Source: Rhodobacter sp.
GTDB taxonomy: Bacteria > Pseudomonadota > Alphaproteobacteria > Rhodobacterales > Rhodobacteraceae
Assembly (NCBI GenBank): GCA_027490955.1
Contig: JAIXXB010000022.1
Span: 18,767 to 82,766, forward strand
Length of the DNA: 64,000 bases
Direction of reading: 5' to 3'
Every line of letters starts with the position of its first letter. Positions within the stretch are counted from its first letter, which is position 1. Below are positions 1 through 9,392 of the stretch, piece by piece. Under the pieces are notes generated by a model. That model was not told the DNA's origin. It saw only the letters and a list, made by a program, of their open reading frames with translations, and did not search any database. The position numbers and the translations under genes were made by a program.

Positions 1-825
1 CTGACCTATCGCGCAGCTTTGGCCGCGCTGCGCCGCCGCGCCGCCCCGCCGCCCCCGCCAGCCCCCCCATCTGGCCCTTTTGCTGCGGGCGAACTTTCCC
101 GCTATTCCCGCCATATCCTGCTGCGCGAGATTGGCGGTGCAGGTCAGGCACGGCTAAAGACCGCGCGGGTGCTGGTGGTTGGCGCAGGGGGCCTTGGTGC
201 GCCCGCGATGATGTATCTGGCCGCCGCGGGGGTTAGCACGATTGGCGTGATCGACGATGATGTGGTCGAGGAAAGCAACCTATCGCGCCAGATCATCCAC
301 AGCCCCGATGCGCTGGGCCTGCCCAAAGTGCAATCGGCCAAAGAAACGCTGGCCGCGCTAAACCCCTTTTGCACCGTGCTGCCCTACCGCCGCCGCATGG
401 ACAATGAAACACAATCCTTGATTGGCGAATATGATCTGATCTTGGATGGATCAGACAATATGGCCACGCGCTATCTGGTCAACGCGGCCTGCGTGGCGGC
501 GGGCAAGCCGCTGATTTCGGCGGCCCTGACCCAGTGGGAGGGGCAGATTTCCCTGTATCATCCGCCGCAGACCCCTTGCTATGCCTGCATCTTCCCCCAA
601 GCCCCCGAAACAGGCCTGGCCCCCGCCTGCGCCGAGGCGGGTGTGCTATCGCCCTTGCCGGGTGTGATTGGCGCGATGATGGCGGTCGAGGCGGTGAAAC
701 ACATCACAGGCGCGGGCGAAGGGCTGGCAGGGCGGTTGATGATGTACGACGCGCTGGACGCACAGGTGCGCAGCATCAAGATCGCGCGCAATCCAAACTG
801 CCCAGTCTGCGCAACCGCGCATTAA
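1..825 (+). CDS. moeB: HesA/MoeB/ThiF-family adenylyltransferase (5' end outside window)
   Basis: E1-like enzyme that adenylates the C-terminal glycine of a small sulfur-carrier protein such as MoaD or ThiS, feeding molybdopterin or thiamine synthesis. The reading frame is open from base 1 with no ATG, so the gene starts before the window. After a proline-rich linker, the core shows the nucleotide-binding motif VVGAGGLGAP, the ESNLSRQ segment that contacts ATP, and DGSDN. Two Cys pairs (CYAC and CPVC) form the structural zinc site, and CAEAGV carries the cysteine seen in ThiF/MoeB relatives. Related proteins in this bacterial family often have an N-terminal membrane segment, which would fit the missing part. 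MoeB versus ThiF cannot be decided without the carrier gene. It is followed immediately by a GC hairpin. Confidence 0.85.
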   Translation: MTYRAALAALRRRAAPPPPPAPPSGPFAAGELSRYSRHILLREIGGAGQARLKTARVLVVGAGGLGAPAMMYLAAAGVSTIGVIDDDVVEESNLSRQIIHSPDALGLPKVQSAKETLAALNPFCTVLPYRRRMDNETQSLIGEYDLILDGSDNMATRYLVNAACVAAGKPLISAALTQWEGQISLYHPPQTPCYACIFPQAPETGLAPACAEAGVLSPLPGVIGAMMAVEAVKHITGAGEGLAGRLMMYDALDAQVRSIKIARNPNCPVCATAH

Positions 826-857
826 GGGGGGCTCGCCCCCCTCTGGGCCTTTGGCCC
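826..857 (+). terminator. Tandem GC hairpins after the moeB-type gene
   Basis: Directly after the TAA stop, six G and six C residues pair around a CTCG loop (826-841). A second small hairpin, gggcc-ttt-ggccc, follows at 845-857. There is no clear T-run, so an intrinsic terminator is likely but not proven; the position just behind the stop supports it. Confidence 0.5.
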
Positions 858-859
858 AT

Positions 860-891
860 TCACCCCCGAGGATACTTGGAAAAAGAAGAAG
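860..891 (+). repeat. Rhodobacteraceae-type intergenic motif (ccccgaggata ... aagaagaa)
   Basis: The segment reads cacccccgaggatacttgg followed by aaaaagaagaagc. I recall similar ccccgaggata elements followed by an A/G-rich tract behind many genes in Rhodobacteraceae genomes; this attribution is from memory. Only one copy was noticed in this window. It lies right after the tandem GC hairpins, so hairpins and motif may form one transcript-end module. Confidence 0.4.
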
Positions 892-1028
892 CAGGCGGCC
901 TTTCGGGGTAGAAAGATCATCCCTGTGCTTCTTATGTTTTCACTACAGGTTTGGGCGCGCGCTGCGGCATTTTCGACAAAGCTGGCCCAACGCCGATTTG
1001 CGCAGCAAAAGGGATGACATCGCGGCCC

Positions 1029-1478
1029 TTAGCCCTGTTCTAAAACGGCCTCCATTGCGACAAAGCTGCTGGTGGCGTGAAGGAATGGCAGCGACGAAAT
1101 GCTTTCGGCCAAGATTTGCCGAAAATGCATCATATCGCGCGAGCGCACTTTCAGCAGGTAATCAAAACCACCCGCGATCATGTAGCACTCTTCGATTTCT
1201 GGGATTTTGCGCACGGCGTCGTTGAACCGATCCAGCGCGGTTTGGCGAGTGTCGGTCATTTTGACCTCGACAAAGGTGACATGGGTTAGGCCGAGTTTGA
1301 CGCGGCTGACGCTGGCGCGGTAGCCCGTGATCAGGCCGCTTTCCTCCATCTGGCGCAGGCGCTGGGTGACTGGGGTTTTGGACAGGCCAACGCGGGCGGC
1401 CAGCGCGCTCATGGAAATGCGGCCATCTTCTAAAACGGCGGCAAGAATCTTTTGGTTGATGGGGTCGAGCGGTTCCAT
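1029..1478 (-). CDS. putR: Lrp/AsnC-family regulator, probable PutR
   Basis: DNA-binding transcription factor of 149 residues, divergent from putA across about 116 bp. The N-terminal winged helix-turn-helix (DPINQKIL through VGLSKTPVTQRLRQME) is followed by an effector-binding RAM domain with the EECYMIAGGFDYLLKV signature. The ATG at 1478 was chosen because family proteins begin a few residues before the DPINQ helix; an in-frame extension to 1541 would run into the promoter region. In alphaproteobacteria a regulator at this place activates putA in response to proline, and putA here lacks its own DNA-binding domain, which fits. The specific name is inferred from context. Confidence 0.85.
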   Translation of the reverse strand: MEPLDPINQKILAAVLEDGRISMSALAARVGLSKTPVTQRLRQMEESGLITGYRASVSRVKLGLTHVTFVEVKMTDTRQTALDRFNDAVRKIPEIEECYMIAGGFDYLLKVRSRDMMHFRQILAESISSLPFLHATSSFVAMEAVLEQG

Positions 1479-1533
1479 ATCGATCTGCCTTTTCGCCACA
1501 AAATGACCAGATGGCCTAAAGATTTGCGCAAGA

Positions 1534-1550
1534 TTGGTCACTTTGACTAA
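1534..1550. promoter_or_regulatory. Candidate PutR operator
   Basis: TTGGTCA-CTT-TGACTAA is an almost perfect inverted repeat (6 of 7 pairs) in the putR/putA divergent region. A further TGACCA half-site lies at 1504-1509 on the putR side. Lrp-family proteins bind such short palindromes, often several in a row. The assignment is inferred from symmetry and position only. Confidence 0.35.
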
Positions 1551-1594
1551 CCCATATCCTGTATGCAGTCCATAGGCAGGCGGAGGATGGCGGG

Positions 1595-4500
1595 ATGAAT
1601 GTGGCAGATTTCAATTTGGGCGCAAAATTTCAAGACGAGGCCAACCTGCTGAGGGCGCTGGTTGCGCAGGCGGGCATCAGCGCGGCCAAGCGCGCCAAAA
1701 TTGCGGCCAAGGGCGCCGATTTGGTGCGCCGCATCCGCAGCGAAGCCAGCCCTAGCTTGATGGAACATTTCCTGTCGGAATATGGCCTTTCCACGCGCGA
1801 GGGTGTCGCGCTGATGTGTCTGGCCGAGGCGATGCTGCGCGTGCCTGATCCCGAAACGATGGACGCGCTGATTGAAGATAAAATTGCCCCCTCTGATTGG
1901 GGCAAGCATTTGGGAGAGGCGTCTTCGAGCCTTGTCAATGCCTCGACTTGGGCGCTGATGCTGACGGGCCGCGTGCTGGACGCCGATCAGCCGGGCATAG
2001 CCGGCACATTGCGCGGCATGATCAAGCGGCTGGGCGAGCCTGTGATCCGCGCCGCAGTTGGCCGCGCGATGAAGGAAATGGGCCGCCAATTTGTGCTGGG
2101 CCAAACCATCGATGCGGCGCTTGTGCGTGCGCGCAAGCGCGAGGCGCAGGGCTATACCTACAGCTACGACATGCTGGGAGAGGCGGCGATGACGCAGGAT
2201 GATGCGGCGCGTTATGCCCGCGAATACGCCCTTGCGATAGTAGCGATTGCGCAGGCCTGTGATAAGGGTTCAGTCATTGCCAACCCCGGCATTTCGATCA
2301 AACTTTCGGCCCTGCACCCGCGCTATGAGGTGGCCCAAGAGGCGCGCGTTATGGCCGAATTGGTGCCAGTCGTGCTGAAACTGGCCCAATCGGCAAAGGC
2401 GGCGGGCATGGGCATGAACATCGACGCCGAAGAGCAAGATCGCCTTGTCTTATCGCTGAAGGTGATTGCCGCCGTGCTGGCCGATCCGTCGCTGGCAGGG
2501 TGGGACGGGTTTGGCGTGGTGGTGCAGGCCTATGGCAAACGCGCGGGGATGGTGATTGATTGGCTGTATGACGCGGCCACGCGGCTGGATCGCAAGATCA
2601 TGGTGCGGCTGGTCAAAGGGGCCTATTGGGACAGCGAAATCAAACGCGCCCAAGTCGAGGGTAGCCCAGATTTTCCACTGTTCACCAGCAAAACCGCCAC
2701 CGATGTCGCCTATATCGCCCATGCAAAGCGTCTGGTGGGTTACGCTGATCGCATCTACCCGCAATTTGCCACCCACAACGCCCATACTGTTGCGGCGATC
2801 TTGGACCTTGCGGGCGATACCCCTTTTGAATTCCAGCGTCTGCATGGCATGGGCGAGCGGCTGCATGACATTGTCTTGGCGCAAACCAAAGGGCGCTGCC
2901 GCATTTATGCACCCGTGGGCGCGCATCGGGATTTGCTGGCCTATCTGGTGCGCCGATTGCTGGAAAACGGGGCCAACTCGTCTTTCGTGCATCAGATTGT
3001 GGATGCGTCCATTGCCCCCCAAGAGGTGGCGCGCGATCCCTTTGCCGCGCTGGCATCGGCGCGCCCGCCTGCGGGGCTGTTGCATCCGCGTGATCTTTTC
3101 GGGGCAAGTCGGATCAACTCTGCGGGGTTTGATCTGTCTGATAGCGGCACGTTAGCGCAGATCGAGGCTGCCCGCAGCGCGCCCTTGCCCAGTGGCGCGC
3201 CGCAGGTTTTGCGCACAGCGACAGGAAGGCTGCACCCTATCACCAACCCCGCAAGCGGCGCAGTGATAGGAGAGGTGCTGCATGTGGATGCCCAAACAGT
3301 CGCCCGCGCCATCGAGGACGCGCGCCTATGGGATGCCCCCGCCCCCGCCCGCGCCGCTGTATTGCGCCGCGCTGCCGATTTATATGAAGAAAACTTTGGC
3401 CCGATCTTTACCGCCCTTGCGCGCGAGGCGGGCAAGACCCTGCCCGATGCCGTCAGCGAGTTGCGCGAGGCGGTGGATTTTCTGCGCTATTACGCCGCCG
3501 AGGGCGAGGCTTCCACAGCCAACGCGCGCGGGATTGTGGCTGCGATCAGCCCGTGGAATTTTCCACTGGCTATTTTCACGGGCCAAATCGCGGCGGCCCT
3601 GATGGCGGGCAATGCCGTTATCGCCAAACCCGCCGAAGCAACCCCAATTATCGCCACAATCGGCGTGCAACTGCTGCACCGCGCAGGCGTGCCATTGGCC
3701 GCATTGCAACTGGTAACGGGGGACGGGCCCATTGTGGGAACGGCGCTGGCCACGGACAGCCGCATCAAAGCGGTGGTCTTTACAGGATCAAACGCAACGG
3801 CGCAGAGCATCGCGCGCAATATGGCGGCCCACCTTGCCCCAGGCACCCCGCTGATTGCGGAAACGGGCGGGCTTAATGCCATGATTGTGGATTCCACCGC
3901 ACTTCCCGAACAGGCGGTGCGCAATATTGTCGCCTCGGCCTTCCGCTCGGCAGGGCAGCGCTGCTCGGCTTTGCGGATGCTTTATGTGCAAGAGGATATC
4001 GCGCCGCATCTGATCAACATGATCAAAGGCGCAATGGATCAGCTGACCTTGGGCGACCCGTGGCAGATGAGTACCGATATCGGCCCCGTCATCGATGCGC
4101 GCGCGCAAAGTCGCATCGCAGATTATCTGGCGCAGCATCGGGCGCGGATTTTGCACCAATTGGCCGCCCCATCGCAGGGCACATTTACCCCACCCACATT
4201 GATTGCCACAGACGGGATTGCCGATTTAGACCGCGAGATTTTCGGCCCCATCTTGCACGTGGCCACGTTCAAAGCGGGCGATCTGGACAGTGTTGTTGCA
4301 GCGATTAACGCCAAAGAATTTGGCCTGACCTTTGGGCTGCACACCCGCATTGACGCGCGGCTGCAGCAGGTGTCAGGGGCGATTCGCGTGGGCAATATCT
4401 ATGTGAACCGCAACCAAATCGGGGCGACTGTCGGCAGTCAACCCTTTGGCGGCGAAGGCCTGTCAGGCACAGGCCCAAAGGCGGGTGGGCCGCACTACCT

Positions 4501-4996
4501 GCCGCGCTTTTTTGCGCCCCAGCCCGCGCAGGCCGCTGGCGGCACATGGGACGGCCCCTGCACGGTTTTGAACGCCGTGCAGCGCCTGACCGCGCCAGCA
4601 GACCGCACCATTTCCCAAACGATTATGCCCGGCCCTACGGGCGAGTTGAACCGGCTGTCCCTGCACCCGCGCGCGCCGCTGCTATGCCTTGGGCCAGGGG
4701 CGAACACAGCGGCGGCGCAGAAGGCAGCGGTGGAAAAGCTGGGCGGTATCGCTATCGCGCTGGACGGCGATGTTGCGGCGGAAATGCTGCAAGACCTGCA
4801 GGGCTATTCGGCGGCCATTTGGTGGGGGGACCATGCACGCGGGCGGCACTATGCTATGGCCTTGGCGGCACGAGGGGGCGCGATCACCCCCCTCATCACC
4901 GATATGCCCGACCTTGCCCATATCGCGCATGAACGCCACCTGTGCGTAGATACCACAGCCGCAGGCGGCAACGCCGCGCTGCTGGCGGGCGGTTAA
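1595..4996 (+). CDS. putA: Bifunctional proline dehydrogenase / glutamate-semialdehyde dehydrogenase
   Basis: Oxidises proline to glutamate in two steps: an FAD-dependent PRODH domain and an NAD-dependent aldehyde dehydrogenase domain joined by a substrate channel. The 1133 residues show the PRODH barrel (about residues 60-500, with MVRLVKGAYWDSEIK) and the ALDH domain (about 540-1000) with AISPWNFPLAIF, the catalytic Glu in IAETGG and the catalytic Cys in SAGQRCSALR. It lacks the N-terminal ribbon-helix-helix domain of the E. coli protein (about 1320 residues), so control must be external, consistent with the divergent Lrp-type gene. A C-terminal extension of roughly 130 residues remains after the ALDH core, as in other longer PutA forms. 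The ATG follows a strong GGAGG site. Confidence 0.97.
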   Translation: MNVADFNLGAKFQDEANLLRALVAQAGISAAKRAKIAAKGADLVRRIRSEASPSLMEHFLSEYGLSTREGVALMCLAEAMLRVPDPETMDALIEDKIAPSDWGKHLGEASSSLVNASTWALMLTGRVLDADQPGIAGTLRGMIKRLGEPVIRAAVGRAMKEMGRQFVLGQTIDAALVRARKREAQGYTYSYDMLGEAAMTQDDAARYAREYALAIVAIAQACDKGSVIANPGISIKLSALHPRYEVAQEARVMAELVPVVLKLAQSAKAAGMGMNIDAEEQDRLVLSLKVIAAVLADPSLAGWDGFGVVVQAYGKRAGMVIDWLYDAATRLDRKIMVRLVKGAYWDSEIKRAQVEGSPDFPLFTSKTATDVAYIAHAKRLVGYADRIYPQFATHNAHTVAAILDLAGDTPFEFQRLHGMGERLHDIVLAQTKGRCRIYAPVGAHRDLLAYLVRRLLENGANSSFVHQIVDASIAPQEVARDPFAALASARPPAGLLHPRDLFGASRINSAGFDLSDSGTLAQIEAARSAPLPSGAPQVLRTATGRLHPITNPASGAVIGEVLHVDAQTVARAIEDARLWDAPAPARAAVLRRAADLYEENFGPIFTALAREAGKTLPDAVSELREAVDFLRYYAAEGEASTANARGIVAAISPWNFPLAIFTGQIAAALMAGNAVIAKPAEATPIIATIGVQLLHRAGVPLAALQLVTGDGPIVGTALATDSRIKAVVFTGSNATAQSIARNMAAHLAPGTPLIAETGGLNAMIVDSTALPEQAVRNIVASAFRSAGQRCSALRMLYVQEDIAPHLINMIKGAMDQLTLGDPWQMSTDIGPVIDARAQSRIADYLAQHRARILHQLAAPSQGTFTPPTLIATDGIADLDREIFGPILHVATFKAGDLDSVVAAINAKEFGLTFGLHTRIDARLQQVSGAIRVGNIYVNRNQIGATVGSQPFGGEGLSGTGPKAGGPHYLPRFFAPQPAQAAGGTWDGPCTVLNAVQRLTAPADRTISQTIMPGPTGELNRLSLHPRAPLLCLGPGANTAAAQKAAVEKLGGIAIALDGDVAAEMLQDLQGYSAAIWWGDHARGRHYAMALAARGGAITPLITDMPDLAHIAHERHLCVDTTAAGGNAALLAGG

Positions 4997-5273
4997 GCTG
5001 ACGCAAGACGAACAGATGCGCGCGGGCCGCGATGGACGACAGCACAGGCTAACGCCGCACCGCGCGCGCCCTCGGCCCAGATATCTTCAATCGTGCAGCC
5101 GCATTCAAAGGGTCATGTGAGAACGGCAAGGAAAAGCCACAGGCCAAGATTTCATAGCCCTAATTTGGCACGCGAAAGCGCGGCACCCTGCCAAATTGTT
5201 TGGTGGGCATCTGTTTCCGCATTCCCAGCCGAAATAATAGTGAGGGCTGAATAGGCCTGTGCCAGCGGCGAGG
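4997..5273. other. Intergenic region after putA and fadH (convergent)
   Basis: No supportable gene. It contains an inverted repeat, AATTTGGCA (5162-5170) and TGCCAAATT (5189-5197), enclosing a smaller cgc-gaaa-gcg hairpin. It could be a bidirectional transcript end for the two convergent genes, but there is no long T-run. Confidence 0.4.
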
Positions 5274-7274
5274 CTACAGGCGCGCTGCAAGTTCGGCGCC
5301 CTGCGCTATGGCGCGCTGTGCGTTCAATTCGCTGGCGGTGTCTGCACCGCCGATGAGATGCACCTTCAGCCCCGCCGCAATCGCCCGATCTGCCACATCG
5401 CGCTGGCTGATTTGGCCCGCGCAGACCACCACTGTATCGGCCTGCACCAGCCGTTCGGTCCCGTTTTGCGCAATCAGCACACCCTGCGGCGTGATGGCGC
5501 GGTATTGCACCCCGCCCAGCATTTCGACGCCCTTTGCCGCCAGCCCTGCGCGGTGAATCCAGCCTGTGGTTTTGCCAAGGCCCCGCCCCAATTTGCCCGT
5601 TTTGCGCTGCATCAGCGTCACGTGGCGCGCGGGGGCCATGGGCTGTGGCACGGCCAGCCCGCCTGCCTGCATCACAGGATCACCCACGCCCCAAGCCCGC
5701 TGCCACATGGTCAAATCGCGGCTAGGGTGATGGGGGCCTGTGGCCAAATACTCGGCCACGTCAAAGCCGATACCGCCTGCGCCAATCACAGCCACGCGCG
5801 CGCCAACGGCTGCGCCGCGCAGAACATCGGCGTAGGTCAGGGCGCGGCTGGCCCCGTCGATGGCCAGCGCGCGGGGGGCAGTGCCTGTGGCGATGATCAC
5901 CTCATCCGCGCCGCGCAAATCGGGCACATCGGCGCGTTGGTTCAGGTGCACCTGCACCCGCAGCCGCAGAAGTTCGGACGTAAACCAATCTAGCAGCCCA
6001 ATAAACTCTTCTTTCCCAGGCACTTGTTTGGCAAGGTTCAGTTGCCCGCCCAGCGCGCCCATAGCTTCCATCAGCGTCACCTGATGCCCGCGCGTGGCGG
6101 CGACAATCGCGGCCATCATGCCCGCAGCGCCGCCACCCACAATGGTGATACGCTTGGGCTGGGGCGCGGGAGTATAGCGCAGTTTGGTTTCCCGCCCCGC
6201 GCGCGGATTGACCAAGCAGGTGGCCAGCTTGCCCGAAAACGTATGATCAAGGCAGGCTTGGTTGCAGGCTATGCAGGGGGCAATCTGCGCCGCCTGCCCT
6301 GCCGCCGCTTTGGCAACAAAGGCGCTGTCGGCCAAAAATGGCCGCGCCATCGAGATCATATCGGCATGACCGCGCGCCAGAATATCTTCGGCCAAGTCGG
6401 GCGTGTTGATGCGGTTGGTGGCGATGACGGGCAAGATATCTTCGCCCCGCAGCCGCGCTGCCAGATGCACAAAGGCCCCGCGCGGCACCGAGGTGGCGAT
6501 GGTGGGAATGCGCGATTCGTGCCAGCCGATCCCCGTGTTCAGAACATTTGCCCCAGCCTGTTTCATGGCGCGCGCCAGCAGCAAAACCTCGTCCCATGTG
6601 CTGCCATCAGGGATAAGGTCGATCAGCGATATGCGGTAGATGATCAGAAAATCTGGCCCCAGCGCAGCGCGAATGCGCGCCACGGCCTGCACAGGCGCAC
6701 GCATGCGATGGGCATAATCACCGCCCCAATCGTCGCTGCGCGCATTGGTCGGGCGCACAAGAAATTGGTTCAGGAAATATCCCTCGGATCCCATCACCTC
6801 GACCCCGTCATAACCCGCCTGCCGCGCGCGCAGGGCGGCGGTGACAAATTCATCCAGTTCGGCATCCACCTCGGCGCTGGTCAATTCGCGCGGGCGAAAG
6901 GGAGAGATTGGGGATTTGATCGGCGATGGGGCCACGCAGCCCTGCGTATAGGCATAGCGGCCTGCATGCAGGATTTGCATGGCGATGCGCCCGCCGTTTT
7001 GATGCACAGCATCGGTGATATGTTGGTGAAAAGCGATGTCGGCCGCGCCAAACAGCCCCGCCGCACCTTCATAAACTGCACCATGGCGATTGGGCGCAAT
7101 GCCGCCCGTGATAATCAACCCAACCCCGCCTGCTGCCCGTTCGGCATAAAAAGCGGCCAGCGGGGCAGGGTCGGATATATCCTCTAGCCCTGTGTGCATC
7201 GAGCCCATGACCACGCGGTTGCGCAGGGTCAGCGGCCCAAGGCGGATCGGTGACAGCAGGTGCGGGTAGGGCAT
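5274..7274 (-). CDS. fadH: NADPH-dependent 2,4-dienoyl-CoA reductase (FadH family)
   Basis: Flavoprotein that reduces the double bonds of 2,4-dienoyl-CoA during beta-oxidation of unsaturated fatty acids; paralogues demethylate amines or reduce enoates. It has 666 residues. The N-terminal FMN-binding OYE-like TIM barrel (about 1-330) starts SPIRLGPLTLRNRV. A [4Fe-4S] cluster motif, CIACNQACLDH followed by a fourth Cys in TCLVNP, lies around 335-355. The C-terminal half has two dinucleotide folds (ITIVGGGAAGMMAA, then VAVIGAGGIGFDVAEYLA). The ATG at 7274 has an AAAGGAG ribosome site. It reads toward putA; trpA lies upstream on the same strand 124 bp away. The substrate could instead be a methylamine-like compound. 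Confidence 0.88.
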   Translation of the reverse strand: MPYPHLLSPIRLGPLTLRNRVVMGSMHTGLEDISDPAPLAAFYAERAAGGVGLIITGGIAPNRHGAVYEGAAGLFGAADIAFHQHITDAVHQNGGRIAMQILHAGRYAYTQGCVAPSPIKSPISPFRPRELTSAEVDAELDEFVTAALRARQAGYDGVEVMGSEGYFLNQFLVRPTNARSDDWGGDYAHRMRAPVQAVARIRAALGPDFLIIYRISLIDLIPDGSTWDEVLLLARAMKQAGANVLNTGIGWHESRIPTIATSVPRGAFVHLAARLRGEDILPVIATNRINTPDLAEDILARGHADMISMARPFLADSAFVAKAAAGQAAQIAPCIACNQACLDHTFSGKLATCLVNPRAGRETKLRYTPAPQPKRITIVGGGAAGMMAAIVAATRGHQVTLMEAMGALGGQLNLAKQVPGKEEFIGLLDWFTSELLRLRVQVHLNQRADVPDLRGADEVIIATGTAPRALAIDGASRALTYADVLRGAAVGARVAVIGAGGIGFDVAEYLATGPHHPSRDLTMWQRAWGVGDPVMQAGGLAVPQPMAPARHVTLMQRKTGKLGRGLGKTTGWIHRAGLAAKGVEMLGGVQYRAITPQGVLIAQNGTERLVQADTVVVCAGQISQRDVADRAIAAGLKVHLIGGADTASELNAQRAIAQGAELAARL

Positions 7275-7398
7275 AGCGCGGCTCCTTTGGCCAAACATGC
7301 CTTGGGCTGCGGGTTTCGTCACGCAGAACCTTGCGTCAGCCCGTTCTTGCGCGGCGCCCTTTGCCATTGGGCCACCACCCCATCAGACCATCCCTATA

Positions 7399-8199
7399 TC
7401 AGGCGGAATGTGCCCCATCGGCAAGGCTGGCCACAAAGGCCAGAATCTGATCAACAGGCTTGCCGCTGGCAATTTCTTTAACAATGGCGCTGCCGACAAC
7501 GCAGCCATCGGCCACGCTGGCAATGGCGCGCGCGGTCTCTGGCGTGTTGATGCCAAAGCCCACAATAACGGGCAAATCGGTGCTGGCCTTGATCCGCGCC
7601 ACTTCGGGGGCAACGTCCGAAGGTTTGGCCGCCGCCGCCCCTGTGATCCCCGTGATCGAGACGTAATAGACAAAGCCCGATGTGTTTTGCAGCACGCGGG
7701 GCAGGCGTTTGGCATCGGTCGTGGGCGTGGCCAAGCGGATAAAGTTTATGCCCGCCGCCTGCGCGGGAATGCACAACTCGCTATCTTCTTCGGGCGGCAG
7801 ATCGACGATGATCAACCCGTCAATGCCAGCATCCTTTGCTTGGCGCAGAAACAGATCCACCCCGCGCGCATAGATCGGGTTGTAATACCCCATCAGCACA
7901 ATCGGCGTGTCTTGATTGCCCGCGCGAAAGACCCGCACCATATCCAGCGTTTTGTCCAGCGTCATGCCACCTTCCAACGCGCGCTGGCCAGCCAGTTGGA
8001 TCGTTTCGCCATCGGCCATCGGGTCGGTAAAGGGCAGGCCCAGTTCAATTACATCCACACCCGCAGCAGGCAGGCCCTGCATCACCGCCTGCGCGCGCGC
8101 CACATCAGGGTCACCCGCCATGATATAGGCCACAAACGCCTTTTTGCGCGCCGCTTTCAGCCGTGCAAAGGTTTGGTCGATACGGGTGTTCTGTGCCAT
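7399..8199 (-). CDS. trpA: Tryptophan synthase alpha subunit
   Basis: Cleaves indole-3-glycerol phosphate to indole and glyceraldehyde 3-phosphate; indole is passed to TrpB. Its 266 residues match the family length. Visible motifs are [11 protein letters not shown], the catalytic Glu/Asp region [13 protein letters not shown], and [12 protein letters not shown] with phosphate-binding [10 protein letters not shown]. The ATG at 8199 gives the usual [11 protein letters not shown] start; an upstream in-frame GTG at 8226 would add nine atypical basic residues. trpB is not nearby, so the subunit is separated from the rest of the pathway in this window. Confidence 0.96.
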   Translation of the reverse strand: MAQNTRIDQTFARLKAARKKAFVAYIMAGDPDVARAQAVMQGLPAAGVDVIELGLPFTDPMADGETIQLAGQRALEGGMTLDKTLDMVRVFRAGNQDTPIVLMGYYNPIYARGVDLFLRQAKDAGIDGLIIVDLPPEEDSELCIPAQAAGINFIRLATPTTDAKRLPRVLQNTSGFVYYVSITGITGAAAAKPSDVAPEVARIKASTDLPVIVGFGINTPETARAIASVADGCVVGSAIVKEIASGKPVDQILAFVASLADGAHSA

Positions 8200-8256
8200 G
8201 ATGCGCCTATCTTTTCGGTGTTTCACCTGTGGCGCAAGCGGGGGGCGAAATCAAGA

Positions 8257-9171
8257 CTAGTCCAAACGGTTGGTGACAAATACCTGCCCGCCGCGCTGGG
8301 CAGACAGGTCAAGCTGTCGCTGGCGTTCCCGAAAACGGGCGCGGTCGGCCTCGGTATATTCACCCACGCAGGCGGGGCAACAGGCCCCGCGTTCATACAG
8401 CGGGCTGGCCTTATCTGCCGCGCTGATCGGGCGGCGGCAGGCGTGGCAGGTATCATAGGGGCCAGGTTTCAGGCCATGGCCCACCGAAACGCGCCCATCA
8501 AAGACATAACATTCGCCCTGCCAAAGGCTGCGCTCGGCAGGCACTTCTTCAAGATATTTCAAAATGCCCCCCTTCAGGTGGAACACCTCGTTCACACCTT
8601 GGGACAAAAGGTAATTGGTGGATTTTTCACAGCGTATCCCGCCTGTGCAAAACATTGCAATCCGCTTGCCGCGATATTCGTCCTTATGGGCCTGCCACCA
8701 CGCGGGAAAATCGCGAAAGCTGCGGATGTTGGGATCAACCGCGCCTTGGAATGTGCCAATGCCCACCTCGTAATCGTTGCGGGTGTCAATCACGGCCACA
8801 TCGTCGCTGGCAATCAGCGCGTTCCAATCTTGCGGGGCAACATAGCTGCCAACCTGCGCGATGGGGTCAACATCGGGCAGGCCCATGGTGACAATCTCGC
8901 GCTTTAATTTCACCTTCATGCGGCCAAAGGGCATGGTTTCGGCATAAGATTCCTTATGCTCTAGCGCGGCAAACCCCTCTTGCGCGCGGATAAAGGCCAG
9001 CACGGCGCTGATGCTGTCGGCTGCACCTGCAATCGTGCCATTGATCCCTTCGCGCGCCAGCAAAAGCGATCCGCGCACGCTGTTTTGCGCACAAATCTGC
9101 GCCAAAGCAGGGCGAAGGGCGGCAGGGTCTGACACCCGCGCAAAGTGGTAAAGGGCGGCGATTGTAATCAT
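8257..9171 (-). CDS. trhO: tRNA uridine(34) hydroxylase, rhodanese-type
   Basis: Oxygen-dependent enzyme that hydroxylates U34 of certain tRNAs to ho5U, the first step toward cmo5U/mcmo5U. The 304-residue protein has the N-terminal UPF0176-type domain (MITIAALYHFARV, LLAREGINGTIAG), a rhodanese domain with the active-site loop MFCTGGIRCEKST, and a C-terminal Cys-rich segment (CHAC, then CCPAC) typical of the family. It is transcribed on the same strand as trpA, 57 bp upstream. The name follows established work on YceA/TrhO; direct sulfurtransferase activity is not implied. Confidence 0.92.
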   Translation of the reverse strand: MITIAALYHFARVSDPAALRPALAQICAQNSVRGSLLLAREGINGTIAGAADSISAVLAFIRAQEGFAALEHKESYAETMPFGRMKVKLKREIVTMGLPDVDPIAQVGSYVAPQDWNALIASDDVAVIDTRNDYEVGIGTFQGAVDPNIRSFRDFPAWWQAHKDEYRGKRIAMFCTGGIRCEKSTNYLLSQGVNEVFHLKGGILKYLEEVPAERSLWQGECYVFDGRVSVGHGLKPGPYDTCHACRRPISAADKASPLYERGACCPACVGEYTEADRARFRERQRQLDLSAQRGGQVFVTNRLD

Positions 9172-9289
9172 GCGCGCTGTTTACGCCTGCATGCGGGCTG
9201 CATCAAGGGCCCCAGTGGCACGCAGATCGCCAGTCGTCCAACGCCGCAAAACGACGGGCCTTGCACGCCACGGCGATGGTGGGGGGATT

Positions 9290-9390
9290 GGGTGAGAGGT
9301 CGACAACGACCCAAGCGGGGCTCGTTACGGCTGCTTCCTTCCGGACCTGACCGGGTTGGCGAGGTGCCTGCCCGCGCCAACCTCTCACCC
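9290..9390 (-). ncRNA. ffs: Small signal recognition particle RNA (4.5S)
   Basis: On the minus strand the region contains the invariant domain-IV core ggtcaggtccggaaggaagc (within 9329-9352), which binds Ffh. The ends are self-complementary: gggtgagagg at 9290-9299 pairs with cctctcaccc at 9381-9390, closing a long hairpin of about 100 nt, the size of bacterial small SRP RNA. With Ffh it targets nascent membrane proteins to FtsY and SecYEG. Confidence 0.95.
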
Positions 9391-9392
9391 AC

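Noticed and set aside
6024..7187. 387-codon plus-strand open frame
   Set aside because: Antisense to fadH, no known motif, no ribosome site.
7297..8907. 536-codon plus-strand open frame
   Set aside because: It lies antisense to trpA and trhO, which have clear family motifs; its composition (His/Arg/Gly-rich) is that of a shadow frame.
9291..9390. Hairpin at 9290-9390 as a plain terminator
   Set aside because: The invariant SRP core sequence and length identify it as the SRP RNA gene.
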